51,766 bases of DNA from positions 1-51,766 of the forward strand of contig JACRNU010000008.1 in assembly GCA_016234805.1 (NCBI GenBank). Direction: 5' to 3'. Shown in pieces: positions 24,482 through 31,258 of this stretch. The notes below the pieces were generated by a model that was not told the DNA's origin, did no database searches, and was given only the letters and a program-made list of their open reading frames with translations. Source of the DNA: Elusimicrobiota bacterium. Lineage in GTDB: Bacteria; Elusimicrobiota; Elusimicrobia; UBA1565; UBA9628. A program made the translations under genes and the position numbers. Position 1 is the stretch's first letter. Each line of letters begins with the position of its first letter.

Positions 24482-25795
24482 ATGAGCATGCCCACCACGC
24501 CGCCGTCCGGCTTTCGCGATTTCCTGCCCCAGACCCAGGCGGTCCGGACCAAGGCCGTCGAGACTGTGTCCCGGGTCTACCGGTCCTTCGGGTTCAGCGA
24601 GATCGGCACGACCTGCGTGGAGGAGCTCAAGGTCCTCACGGGCAAGGCCGGCTCCGAGAACGAGAAGCTCATCTTCAAGATCCTCAAGCGCGGGGAGAAG
24701 CTCGAGCTCTCGCAGGGCACCGACGAGCTCGCGGACCTCGGCCTGCGCTTCGAGCTCACTCTTTCGCTGGCGCGCTACTACGTGCGCCACGAGAGCGTCC
24801 TGCCGCACCCCTTCAAGGTCTTCAACATGGGTCCGGTCTGGCGGGCCGAGCGCGCGCAGAAAGGCCGCTATCGGGAGTTCTGGCAGTGCGACGCGGACGT
24901 CATCGGCTCGGACCACTGGGGCTGCGAGATCGACGTCATCTCGGCCATGACTTCGGCGTTCCTCGAGCTCGGCATGGGCTGTCCCACGGTCCTGCTCAAC
25001 GACCGCACCCTCATCGCGGCCCTGCTCGACTCAGCCGGCGTGCCCGCCGAGAAGCGCGTCGAGACCATGATCCTCATCGACAAGCTCGACAAGGTCCCTG
25101 AGGAAAAGGTCCTCGCGGACCTCACCGCCCTGGTCGGGCCCGACTCAAGCCGCCTCATCAGGGAGCGCGTGGTCGCCGGCGTTCCGGACCTCGAGCGCTT
25201 CAAGGACCTGGCGCCCGAGGCCGTCTCAAGGCTCGGACGCATCCTCAAGACCCTGGGGAGCGCCTTCGGCGAGGCTGACAAGTTCAAGCTGGCGCCGAGC
25301 CTCATGCGCGGGCTCGATTATTACACGGGACCGGTCTTCGAGTTCAAGTACCCAGGCCTGCCGGGGTCGGTAGGCGGCGGCGGCCGCTACGACGGCCTCA
25401 TCGGCAAGTTCTCCGGCCGGCCCGTGCCGGCCTGCGGCGGCTCCATCGGGCTCGAGCGCGTCATGCTCATCCTCGAGGAGCGGGGAGCCGCGGCCGCGGC
25501 CGGTCCGGACGCGTGCGTGACGGTCTTCGCCGAGGAGCTCCGGGAGCGGTCCGTCCAGGCGGCCACGGCGCTCAGGAAGGCGGGCCTGTGCGCGGACGTC
25601 TATCCCGGCCACAAGCCCTTGCGCGACCAGTTCAAGTACGCGGACGGCCGCGGCGCGGCCTTGGTCCTCATCATCGGCCCGGACGAAGCCGCGGCCGGCA
25701 GGGTGAAGGTCAAGGACCTGAAGAGCGGCCAGGAGTGGCTCGAAGAGGCGGCCGCCATCGGCGCGAGCCTCAAGGCCAGGCTGGGCCGGAAGTAG
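24482..25795 (+). CDS. hisS: histidyl-tRNA synthetase
   Basis: Predicted 437-aa class II aminoacyl-tRNA synthetase that charges tRNA-His. Visible signatures are the N-terminal GFRDFLP, motif 2 (FNMGPVWRAERAQKGRYREF), the histidine-specific GLDYYTGPVFE, then GGGGRYDGLI, motif 3 (GGSIGLERVM) and a C-terminal anticodon-binding domain from about residue 345. The presence of the histidine-specific and motif 2 arginine sequences argues against the HisZ paralogue. The length is normal. Two ATGs lie two codons apart (24482 and 24488); the first is given. No ribosome site is seen, in line with the adjacent -10 element. Confidence 0.93.
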   Translation: MSMPTTPPSGFRDFLPQTQAVRTKAVETVSRVYRSFGFSEIGTTCVEELKVLTGKAGSENEKLIFKILKRGEKLELSQGTDELADLGLRFELTLSLARYYVRHESVLPHPFKVFNMGPVWRAERAQKGRYREFWQCDADVIGSDHWGCEIDVISAMTSAFLELGMGCPTVLLNDRTLIAALLDSAGVPAEKRVETMILIDKLDKVPEEKVLADLTALVGPDSSRLIRERVVAGVPDLERFKDLAPEAVSRLGRILKTLGSAFGEADKFKLAPSLMRGLDYYTGPVFEFKYPGLPGSVGGGGRYDGLIGKFSGRPVPACGGSIGLERVMLILEERGAAAAAGPDACVTVFAEELRERSVQAATALRKAGLCADVYPGHKPLRDQFKYADGRGAALVLIIGPDEAAAGRVKVKDLKSGQEWLEEAAAIGASLKARLGRK

Positions 25796-25834
25796 CCCTC
25801 CCAGTTTTCGGGGAACTTTCGGGCGCCTCTCGTT

Positions 25835-26668
25835 CTACGGCTTCTCCGCCAAGGCGCGCCTCGCGGTATCGGCCACCTCGGCATCGGGATCGCTCGACAG
25901 CTTCCTAATCTCTTCGAGCGCCTCGGAACGGCGAGGGCCTTCGCCCAGCTGCCACGCGGCGGCGCTGCGGACTGTGGGCGACTTGTCCTTGAGGGCGGCC
26001 AACAAGGCGTCGTAGACGGGCTGGGAAGAGGCCCAGAGCCCCAATGCGCCGGCCGCGTAGCCGCGGACATGCTCGTCCTTGTCTTCCTGGAGAGCCTTGA
26101 GCAGCGCGGGCACGGCCGCCTCGGCGCCGGGATCCCTGAGAGCGCGTGCCGCCCCCCGACGGGCTCCCTCCTTGAAGATGCGCCGCTCGCCCTCCATTCC
26201 CCCGATGGTGACGCGCTCCACGATGTCCTCGGTGTCCTTGAGCACGGCGATCAGGAGAGGGACGGCTTTGGCCGCGTCAGGCCCCAGGCCTGTCCTCGCG
26301 AGCACGTCGCCGGCGTAGGAACGAACATTGGGGACAGGGTCCTTGAGGAGTTCGATGATGGCGCCGCGCACCGCCTCTCCGTCCTTGGGGATGAAGGTGA
26401 AGACCTCGAGGGCTCTGGCGCGAACCTCAGGGTCCGCGTCCTTGAACCGCGCCAGGATTCCAGGCAGCACGGCTTGCCTCGTCTCGGAAGGCGAGTCCCT
26501 GAGCTGCCGCAGGGCATTGCCGCGGACCTCATGCTCTCCCGAGAACATGTCCGCGAGAAGCTCCTGCGCGGACGCGGGAGCGGCCTTCTTCGGCTCCGAA
26601 GGAGCCTGTCGGCAGGAGAGGCTGAGGGTCAGGGCGATCGTGAAAAGGACTCCTGCAAGCCTCCGCAT
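25835..26668 (-). CDS. HEAT-repeat lipoprotein
   Basis: Predicted 277-aa lipoprotein. The start at 26668 opens a signal peptide (MRRLAGVLFTIALTLSLSC) with the lipidated Cys at residue 19. A short Pro/Ala linker follows, then about six HEAT/PBS-lyase-type helical repeats spaced 30-40 residues apart (DADPEVRARALEVF, DPVPNVRSYAGDVLARTG, DKDEHVRGYAAGALG, DKSPTVRSAAAWQLGEG, DPDAEVADTARRAL). Such repeats mediate protein binding. No catalytic site is seen. It converges on hisS, leaving 39 bases between stop codons. A longer reading from 26770 would place 34 irrelevant residues before the signal peptide and is rejected. Confidence 0.78.
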   Translation of the reverse strand: MRRLAGVLFTIALTLSLSCRQAPSEPKKAAPASAQELLADMFSGEHEVRGNALRQLRDSPSETRQAVLPGILARFKDADPEVRARALEVFTFIPKDGEAVRGAIIELLKDPVPNVRSYAGDVLARTGLGPDAAKAVPLLIAVLKDTEDIVERVTIGGMEGERRIFKEGARRGAARALRDPGAEAAVPALLKALQEDKDEHVRGYAAGALGLWASSQPVYDALLAALKDKSPTVRSAAAWQLGEGPRRSEALEEIRKLSSDPDAEVADTARRALAEKP

Positions 26669-26901
26669 CCTCAGCCCCGACCCCGGTCTATGGAAGAGCG
26701 AGGACCCCCCATGCGGCCGAGCAAGCATCTCCGCTATTGACTCCTCGGGCAGGGATGAAACGCCAGCCATTGATGCCCTTCCTGCCGACTAGCCGACCCG
26801 GCTTGAGCCGGCTTTGCCAGCTCCCATGGGTTCTTCTCATGCTACCATATCCCTGGGGCCGGTCCGTGGGGGCTGGAGCCCGGGAAAGGAGGAGTCAGGT
26901 T

Positions 26902-27315
26902 ATGAAGAGGATCGTTCTGTCCGTCTTGATGATCGCCGCCATGGGCTGGGTCCAGGCCGCATCCGCGGGAGCGGGCGCGCTCAAGGTCGAGAAGGTCGTG
27001 ACCGCGGCCGGGGTCAAGGACCGCGCTCCCTACGGCATCGCCGCGGCCTTCGAGGCCGGGACGACCGAGGTCTTCTGCTGGGTACAGCTTTCCGGGGTGA
27101 AGCCCCCGGTCAAGCTCAAGTTCGTCTGGTCCCGGGGCGGCAAGGTCATCAGCGAGTACACGGCCGACATCAAGGTCGTCACGAACGGCTGGTGGGCGCA
27201 GAAGAAGGTCCAGCCGGGCTCCTGGAAAGTGGAAGTCTTCGCCGAGGGCGGGGAGAGCCTCGGCTCCGCGAACTTCACGGTCGGACCCGTTGCCGCGGAA
27301 AAGAAGGCTCCCTAG
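26902..27315 (+). CDS. exported DUF2914-like protein
   Basis: Predicted 137-aa secreted protein with a signal peptide (MKRIVLSVLMIAAMGWVQAASA, cleavage near 22). The mature 115 residues match the pattern of DUF2914: a VFCWVQLSGVKPPVKLKFVW strand pair, a central WWAQKKVQPGSWKVEV motif and a final beta strand ending in FTVGP. The function of the family is unknown. AAAGGAGG lies close upstream of the ATG, which fixes the start. The stop codon TAG shares the palindrome CTAG with the stop of folD on the other strand, so the two genes converge with a 4-nt overlap. Confidence 0.68.
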   Translation: MKRIVLSVLMIAAMGWVQAASAGAGALKVEKVVTAAGVKDRAPYGIAAAFEAGTTEVFCWVQLSGVKPPVKLKFVWSRGGKVISEYTADIKVVTNGWWAQKKVQPGSWKVEVFAEGGESLGSANFTVGPVAAEKKAP

Positions 27316-28178
27316 GCGGCCAGCCTGCGCTCGGCAAGCCGCACCACGTTGGAGAGCAGGACCGCGGTGGTGACCGGGCCCACGCCGCCCGGCACCGGGG
27401 TGATGACCGAGGCGGTCTTGCAGGCGGATTCGAAGTCCACATCCCCGCAGATGCGTCCGTCCACGGAGTTGATTCCGGCGTCCAGGACGACCGCGCCCTG
27501 CTTGAGCCAGGAGCCGCGGATGAAGCGCGGCCTGCCGAGGCAGGCCACCACGATGTCGGCCGCTGCCAGGCGAGACTCGAGGCGCGGGGTCCGGGAGTGG
27601 GCTAGGGTCACGGTGGCGTCGAGGATGTTGAGCAGGTGCGCGGCGGGCTTTCCGAGGATGTTGGAGCGGCCCACGACCGTCGCGGTCCTGCCCGCGATCG
27701 GGACCTCGGCGGACCGCAGGAGTTCGATCACGGCGAAGGCCGTGCACGGCAGGATGCCGGAGGCGGCCTCCGCGTAGGTTTTCGTGAGGAAGGTCGCGCC
27801 GTAATTGGCCGGGCTCATGCCCTCGGCGTCCTTGGCCGGAGGGATGGCTTCGGCGACTCTGCGGGGGTCGGCGTCGTTGGGGAACGGGCGCACCAGGATG
27901 ATCCCGTCCACCGCGTCGTCCCGGCCCAGCGTGCCGATCAAAGACAGGATGGCGCCTTCGACCGGGGGCATGGCGTGGACCGCGGCTTTGATGCCCACGG
28001 CCGCGCAGGCCTTGAGCTTGGCGCGGATGTAGGCGGAGGTGACGGGGTTGTCGTCCGCCGCGATGATGGCCAGCGCGGGGGTCCTGCCTGAGGAGCGCTT
28101 GAAGGCCGCGATGCGGCCGGCGAGGGACGCGCGCATCTTCTGCGCGAGAGGCCGACCTTCCAGGATGAGCGCGCTCAT
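27312..28178 (-). CDS. folD: methylenetetrahydrofolate dehydrogenase/cyclohydrolase
   Basis: Predicted 288-aa bifunctional enzyme interconverting 5,10-methylene-THF, methenyl-THF and 10-formyl-THF. Family motifs are VTSAYIRAKLKA with Y50 and K54 (the catalytic Lys), PPAKDAEGMSPAN, VVGRSNILGKP and PVPGGVGPVTTAVLL. Two residues linked to activity in E. coli FolD differ: the Gln of VQLPLP is Arg (R97 in ILVRPFP), and the second Asp of KDVDG is Glu (E119). The length is normal. The start at 28178 (MSALILEG) follows a short palindromic repeat element 21 bp upstream. An alternative upstream ATG lies within that element. Confidence 0.88.
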   Translation of the reverse strand: MSALILEGRPLAQKMRASLAGRIAAFKRSSGRTPALAIIAADDNPVTSAYIRAKLKACAAVGIKAAVHAMPPVEGAILSLIGTLGRDDAVDGIILVRPFPNDADPRRVAEAIPPAKDAEGMSPANYGATFLTKTYAEAASGILPCTAFAVIELLRSAEVPIAGRTATVVGRSNILGKPAAHLLNILDATVTLAHSRTPRLESRLAAADIVVACLGRPRFIRGSWLKQGAVVLDAGINSVDGRICGDVDFESACKTASVITPVPGGVGPVTTAVLLSNVVRLAERRLAA

Positions 28179-28199
28179 ACCGCAAGCCTCATGCCGCAA

Positions 28200-28235
28200 G
28201 CCTCCCCCCATGGGGGAGGCGCGCAGTTGTGGGGG
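28200..28235 (-). repeat. palindromic repeat element, copy A (upstream of folD)
   Basis: Perfect 20-bp palindrome gcctcccccatgggggaggc (28200-28219), flanked on one side by agttgtggggg. Read towards folD it is CCCCCACAACT, four bases, then the hairpin. Copy B at 37927-37963 has the same layout and the same orientation relative to its downstream gene. A 10-bp direct repeat (28181-28190 and 28195-28204) lies between this copy and folD. Confidence 0.7.
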
Positions 28236-28248
28236 GATGAAATCCGTC

Positions 28249-29193
28249 TCATTGGTTTTTCCTTCTTGATAGGGCCGTTCGTTCCAGTCTCCCCACCACC
28301 CTCGCCAGCATCTCGATCGTGGGGACCGGGATGCCGAGCCTGCCGGCCGCGGCCAGGATGGGGCCGGCGATGGCGCGGATCTCGGTCCTGCGGCCGGCGC
28401 GGAGGTCCTGCAGCATGGAGTTGAGCTGGCGGCGGGTGGTCCGGCAGCCGCGGGGGATCGTCTCCTCGAGGCGCGCCAGGGGGGGGTGGCCGGCGGCCTT
28501 CGCCACTCCGGTCCCCTCCCGGATCAACAGGCTCAGGATCGCGGCCAACCCCGGGTCCCGGGCGAGTTCACCGTTGGGGACCGCCGCGGCGGTGCCGAGG
28601 AGGTTGACCGATGAGTTGGTGACGAGCTTGGTCCAGAGCATGCGGGCTTCGTCTTCCACGAGGCGGACCCGCCAGCCGGCTGCGGCCAGCAGGCGCCCCG
28701 CATCCGCGGCCGATCGGGCATTGGCGCGGCTGGAGGCGAGCAGGATCTTGCGGCCTCCGGTGTGGGCGACTCCCCGCTTTCCTTCGGCGGCCGCCGCCAC
28801 GTAGCAGGAGCCGATCACCGTGCGGCGGGGGCCGAAGGCGCGGCGGAAGCGCGCCTCGTGGCCGAGTCCGTTCTGCAGGGCCACGACCGTGGTCTCCGGC
28901 CCGATCCAGGGCCGGGAAAGGCGGATGGCCGCATCCACCTGGGAAGCCTTGACGCAGAAGAAGGCGGAGGCCGGCGGAGGGACCCTCGGCCGTGCACGGG
29001 CGGGGGAGCATCCCCGGACCAGGCGGCGTCGGCCGCGGAGGTCCGTGAGGGCGATCCCCCGGGCCAGGGCGCCTTCCTGCCGGGCCGCGCGGGCCAGCAG
29101 GCGAACCTTCCGCCCCCGGCCGGCCCAGCGGGCTGCCAGGAGGCGGCCGATGGAGCCGGGCCCCACGATCAGCACGCCGGAGTCTTGGTTCAT
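28249..29193 (-). CDS. panE: 2-dehydropantoate 2-reductase-like (PanE/ApbA)
   Basis: Predicted 314-aa NADPH-dependent reductase that would convert ketopantoate to pantoate for coenzyme A synthesis. The N-terminal Rossmann motif VGPGSIGRLLAARW (residues about 10-23), ALQNGLGHE (about 110) and WTKLVTNSSVN (about 190) are the ApbA/PanE signatures, the last containing the catalytic Lys. The C-terminal helical domain is complete. Other members of this superfamily act on different 2-oxo acids, so the pantothenate role is the likeliest but not certain. A TTGACG-N17-TACCTT promoter lies just upstream. The downstream folD is on the same strand across a 70-bp gap holding the palindromic repeat. Confidence 0.8.
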   Translation of the reverse strand: MNQDSGVLIVGPGSIGRLLAARWAGRGRKVRLLARAARQEGALARGIALTDLRGRRRLVRGCSPARARPRVPPPASAFFCVKASQVDAAIRLSRPWIGPETTVVALQNGLGHEARFRRAFGPRRTVIGSCYVAAAAEGKRGVAHTGGRKILLASSRANARSAADAGRLLAAAGWRVRLVEDEARMLWTKLVTNSSVNLLGTAAAVPNGELARDPGLAAILSLLIREGTGVAKAAGHPPLARLEETIPRGCRTTRRQLNSMLQDLRAGRRTEIRAIAGPILAAAGRLGIPVPTIEMLARVVGRLERTALSRRKNQ

Positions 29194-29219
29194 GGTTTCA
29201 GCGAGGGTCCGGCGTGACC

Positions 29220-29248
29220 AAGGTAGTGATTTTGAACGCGGCCGTCAA
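29220..29248 (-). promoter_or_regulatory. promoter upstream of the panE-like gene
   Basis: Minus-strand TTGACG (29248-29243), a 17-nt spacer and TACCTT (29225-29220). The -35 is good and the -10 weak. The distance to the ATG at 29193 is about 26 bases. Confidence 0.45.
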
Positions 29249-29260
29249 GGGACAGCCGCA

Positions 29261-29298
29261 AAGAAAAACCCCCGGAGGGTCGAACCATCCGGGGGTTT
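29261..29298 (-). terminator. rho-independent terminator of the 73-aa repeat protein gene
   Basis: An 11-bp perfect stem (29266-29276 with 29288-29298) is followed on the minus strand by TTTTTCTT. It lies 20 bases after the stop codon at 29318. Confidence 0.85.
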
Positions 29299-29317
29299 CC
29301 CTTGCTTATGTGCGGAT

Positions 29318-29539
29318 TTAGGCGTTGATCATCTTCGCGCGGGAGATGTCGCCCTTCTTGTCCAGGTAATAAAGGTAGCCCTTCTCTTTCTTCAGGCCTA
29401 CCTTCTGGACCTTCTCGGACTTCCCACCCGGCTTGCCGCCGCGGGCCATCTTGGCGCGGGAAACGTCACCCTGCTTGTCGATGTAATAAAGGTACCCGGT
29501 CGCGCGCGTAATCCCACACTTGGTCACTTTCTCTGCCAT
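29318..29539 (-). CDS. 73-aa tandem-repeat protein (GYLYYxDKxGDxSRAKM)
   Basis: A small basic protein built from two copies of an approximately 31-residue unit: VTKCGITRATGYLYYIDKQG, then DVSRAKM; and VQKVGLKKEKGYLYYLDKKG, then DISRAKM. They are joined by a Gly/Lys linker (ARGGKPGGKSE). Each unit is predicted as a small beta meander ending in SRAKM. I do not recognise a named family. The gene has all the marks of an independent, well-expressed unit: TTGCGT-N17-TATAGT promoter, a leader of about 50 nt with a hairpin, GGAGGAAG ribosome site and a strong terminator. The ATG at 29539 is chosen over 29623 because of that ribosome site. A nucleic-acid-binding or ribosome-associated role is only a guess from charge and size. 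Confidence 0.78.
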   Translation of the reverse strand: MAEKVTKCGITRATGYLYYIDKQGDVSRAKMARGGKPGGKSEKVQKVGLKKEKGYLYYLDKKGDISRAKMINA

Positions 29540-29567
29540 GGTATTTGTCTTCCTCCGTGATTTTCTC

Positions 29568-29623
29568 GGCGACGAGCGTCGCCTCGTCGACGAGACTATA
29601 CCATATCCCCCGACGGAACGCAA
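29568..29623 (-). promoter_or_regulatory. promoter and palindromic leader of the 73-aa protein gene
   Basis: Minus-strand TTGCGT (29623-29618), 17-nt spacer and TATAGT (29600-29595), preceded by TGG (extended -10). Immediately downstream is a perfect 12-bp palindrome, ctcgtcgacgag (29583-29594), and then a hairpin, 29568-29573 pairing with 29578-29583. The palindrome overlaps the expected transcription start, so it could be an operator. Confidence 0.6.
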
Positions 29624-29675
29624 GGGGTTTCCGTCGGTCGTCGAGAGGAGGGGATTCCCTCGTCGAGGAACGGGG

Positions 29676-29933
29676 CTATTTCTGCCGCGGAAAAAGGGTG
29701 TACTGCGGCTCTTCGGAACGGGTGATGAGGCGCTCCTTGAGCCAAGCGTCCACGAGGGCCTTGGAGAACCGATACTGCCGGCCGATGCGCGAGGCGGGGA
29801 CCTTCCTCTCGCGGATGAGGGCGTAGATCTTGGACCGGCCCATGCCGAGATACTGCGCGAGGGCCTTGATGTCCATGACTTCGGGAGGGGGACCGTCGTA
29901 GGCCCGCTGGAGGACTTTGCGGCGCTTCTTCAT
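29676..29933 (-). CDS. excisionase-type helix-turn-helix DNA-binding protein
   Basis: Predicted 85-aa protein with a MerR-like winged helix of the excisionase/HTH_17 type: MDIKALAQYLGMGRSKIYALIRERKVPASRIGRQYRFSKALVDAWL. The order DIKALAQYLGMG, KIYALI, VPASRIGRQYRF and VDAWLKE is diagnostic. It is preceded by a basic segment (MKKRRKV). Such proteins are found in phage excisionases but also as free-standing chromosomal regulators. No integrase, transposase or attachment site is seen nearby, so mobility is not supported. It lies upstream of, and in the same direction as, the 73-aa protein gene, which has its own promoter. The start at 29933 excludes 12 residues of a longer reading. Confidence 0.82.
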   Translation of the reverse strand: MKKRRKVLQRAYDGPPPEVMDIKALAQYLGMGRSKIYALIRERKVPASRIGRQYRFSKALVDAWLKERLITRSEEPQYTLFPRQK

Positions 29934-29950
29934 GGTCGGAGGTGGATGAC

Positions 29951-29979
29951 AGCGTACATCATACGCCATCCCTTGTCAA
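29951..29979 (-). promoter_or_regulatory. possible promoter of the HTH gene
   Basis: Minus-strand TTGACA is perfect (29979-29974). A -10 at 17-nt spacing would be TACGCT (29956-29951); TATGAT lies closer, at 29963-29958. The -10 assignment is uncertain. Confidence 0.4.
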
Positions 29980-29992
29980 ACGCGCGGAGGGC

Positions 29993-31258
29993 TCAGTCCC
30001 GGGCCGGGGAAAGGACCTTGAAGGAGAGCAGGGCCTGGCGGCACGGCCCCTTGATCTTCTCGAAGTCCCTGGCCGGGGACTTGCAGGTGAGGGTCCAGAA
30101 CCGCCTGCCTGCGTCGACCATGAGCGTGAGCGTCTTGAAGCCTTCCCCGGCCTTTCCGTTCTTCTCATTGTGGAGATAGGTCAGAAGCCTGCCATTCCTG
30201 CCGTCGACCTTGACCTCCTCTTTGAACCTGAGGATGAAGTCCGGCAGGCCTGACTCGAGTTCCCGTTCCGCGGTTTCGAGGAACGATGGGAAGTCCTTGC
30301 CCGGTTCTTCGCGGACGGAGAGGCTCGCCCCGCCCTCTTCGTCCGGGGGGGAGGCCGGGCCGCGGAACAGCACCGTCCTTCCGCGGGTCTTCGAGGTCCA
30401 TCCTTGCGGAGGGACGAGAGAGAAGCCTCGTCGTCGGTACTCTTGCCCCGGCGCGGCGGCTTGGAGTTTTCGCCGCGCGGTGTCGGTCACCCAATCCGTC
30501 AGCCAGAGGCGGAAGAGGCCCGGGCCCTCCAGGGCCTGGGCCTGGACCGTCCGCTCGAACTGCCTGCCCGCCGCGGACTCGAAGAAGGACAGCGCGGTGT
30601 TCCTCGTCCGGTCATCGGCGGCCTTGAGGTATTGCCGCGCCGCGGCGTTCCGGACGGAGGCCGGGTCGGCCGTGATCCCGGCCCCGGCAGCCTTGCGTTC
30701 CAGGGCAGACCGGCACCGGTCGAAGGAGCCCGCGGCGTCCACGAGGCGCAGGGCTTTGGCGAAGGCAGGGTCATCCGGGACCGGCTCGCGGAGCAGGGGC
30801 TTCCAATAGGGCCCTGGAAAGCCCTCCGCGGCGCGAAGGTAGCTCTTGCCCGGCTCGGAGACGAAGAAAGAGATGGCCGCGTCGAGGTCCTCCTCCACGA
30901 AGTCCCGGGCCCAGAGGCGGGTGAGGGCGGTCCTCAGGGAGGTCACGTCCATGTTGGCCTGGAGCAGCGCGGCGTCCTCCTTGGAGACGGTCCTGGCCTG
31001 GGATTCCTTGAACTGCTTCCAGATGGACCGGCGCAGGGATTCCGCGTCCTGCTCGCCTGCCAGATCCATGAGGCGGCGCGCCTTGACGAACTTGGGGTCG
31101 TTGGAAGGCTTCGTCATGGCCTCGGGCAGGCCGCTTCCCATCGTCTTTGGAGGCGGCACGCCCTCGCCAGAAACGCCGGGCTCGGGCAGTCCCTGGCCGG
31201 CGGCCTCTGCAGTGAGCGTGAGCGTCAGCGCCAGGAGGATCAGCGCCGCTTGAGGCAA
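29993..31258 (-). CDS. exported protein with DUF2059-like helical repeats
   Basis: Predicted 421-aa exported protein. TTG at 31258 is chosen as start: GGAGGGG lies six bases upstream and the protein then opens with a signal peptide (PQAALILLALTLTLTAEAAG). Longer in-frame readings lack this. Two helical segments (about 45-150 and 165-270) share the plan KARRLMDLAG, TALTRLW, ISFFVSEPGKSYLRA versus KALRLVDAAG, ALSFFESAAGRQFE, resembling DUF2059. The last 150 residues are beta-rich (FSLVPPQGWTS, ASLSVREEPGKDF, RFWTLTCKSP), like a PsbP/DUF1795-type fold. The function is unknown. It overlaps the preceding TPR gene by 19 nt, implying cotranscription. Confidence 0.62.
   Translation of the reverse strand: MPQAALILLALTLTLTAEAAGQGLPEPGVSGEGVPPPKTMGSGLPEAMTKPSNDPKFVKARRLMDLAGEQDAESLRRSIWKQFKESQARTVSKEDAALLQANMDVTSLRTALTRLWARDFVEEDLDAAISFFVSEPGKSYLRAAEGFPGPYWKPLLREPVPDDPAFAKALRLVDAAGSFDRCRSALERKAAGAGITADPASVRNAAARQYLKAADDRTRNTALSFFESAAGRQFERTVQAQALEGPGLFRLWLTDWVTDTARRKLQAAAPGQEYRRRGFSLVPPQGWTSKTRGRTVLFRGPASPPDEEGGASLSVREEPGKDFPSFLETAERELESGLPDFILRFKEEVKVDGRNGRLLTYLHNEKNGKAGEGFKTLTLMVDAGRRFWTLTCKSPARDFEKIKGPCRQALLSFKVLSPARD

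Noticed and set aside
21644-24916. Open frame of 1090 codons on the minus strand opposite the coiled-coil gene
   Set aside because: It is the mirror of GC-rich, Glu/Lys/Arg/Ala/Leu coiled-coil codons. The product would be Leu/Gly/Arg/Val-rich with no motifs, and it also runs antisense into hisS.
24482-25795. HisZ-type regulatory paralogue instead of HisS
   Set aside because: The histidine-specific GLDYYTG and motif 2 arginine segment are intact and the C-terminal anticodon-binding domain is present.
26799-26812. Small inverted repeat ccggcttgagccgg as a terminator
   Set aside because: The stem is only six bases with a two-base loop, has no U tract, and lies between divergent genes where no terminator is needed.
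29676-29933. Prophage or integrative-element remnant, suggested by the excisionase-type HTH gene
   Set aside because: No integrase, transposase, phage gene, tRNA target or flanking repeats nearby. HTH_17 proteins are common as ordinary chromosomal genes.
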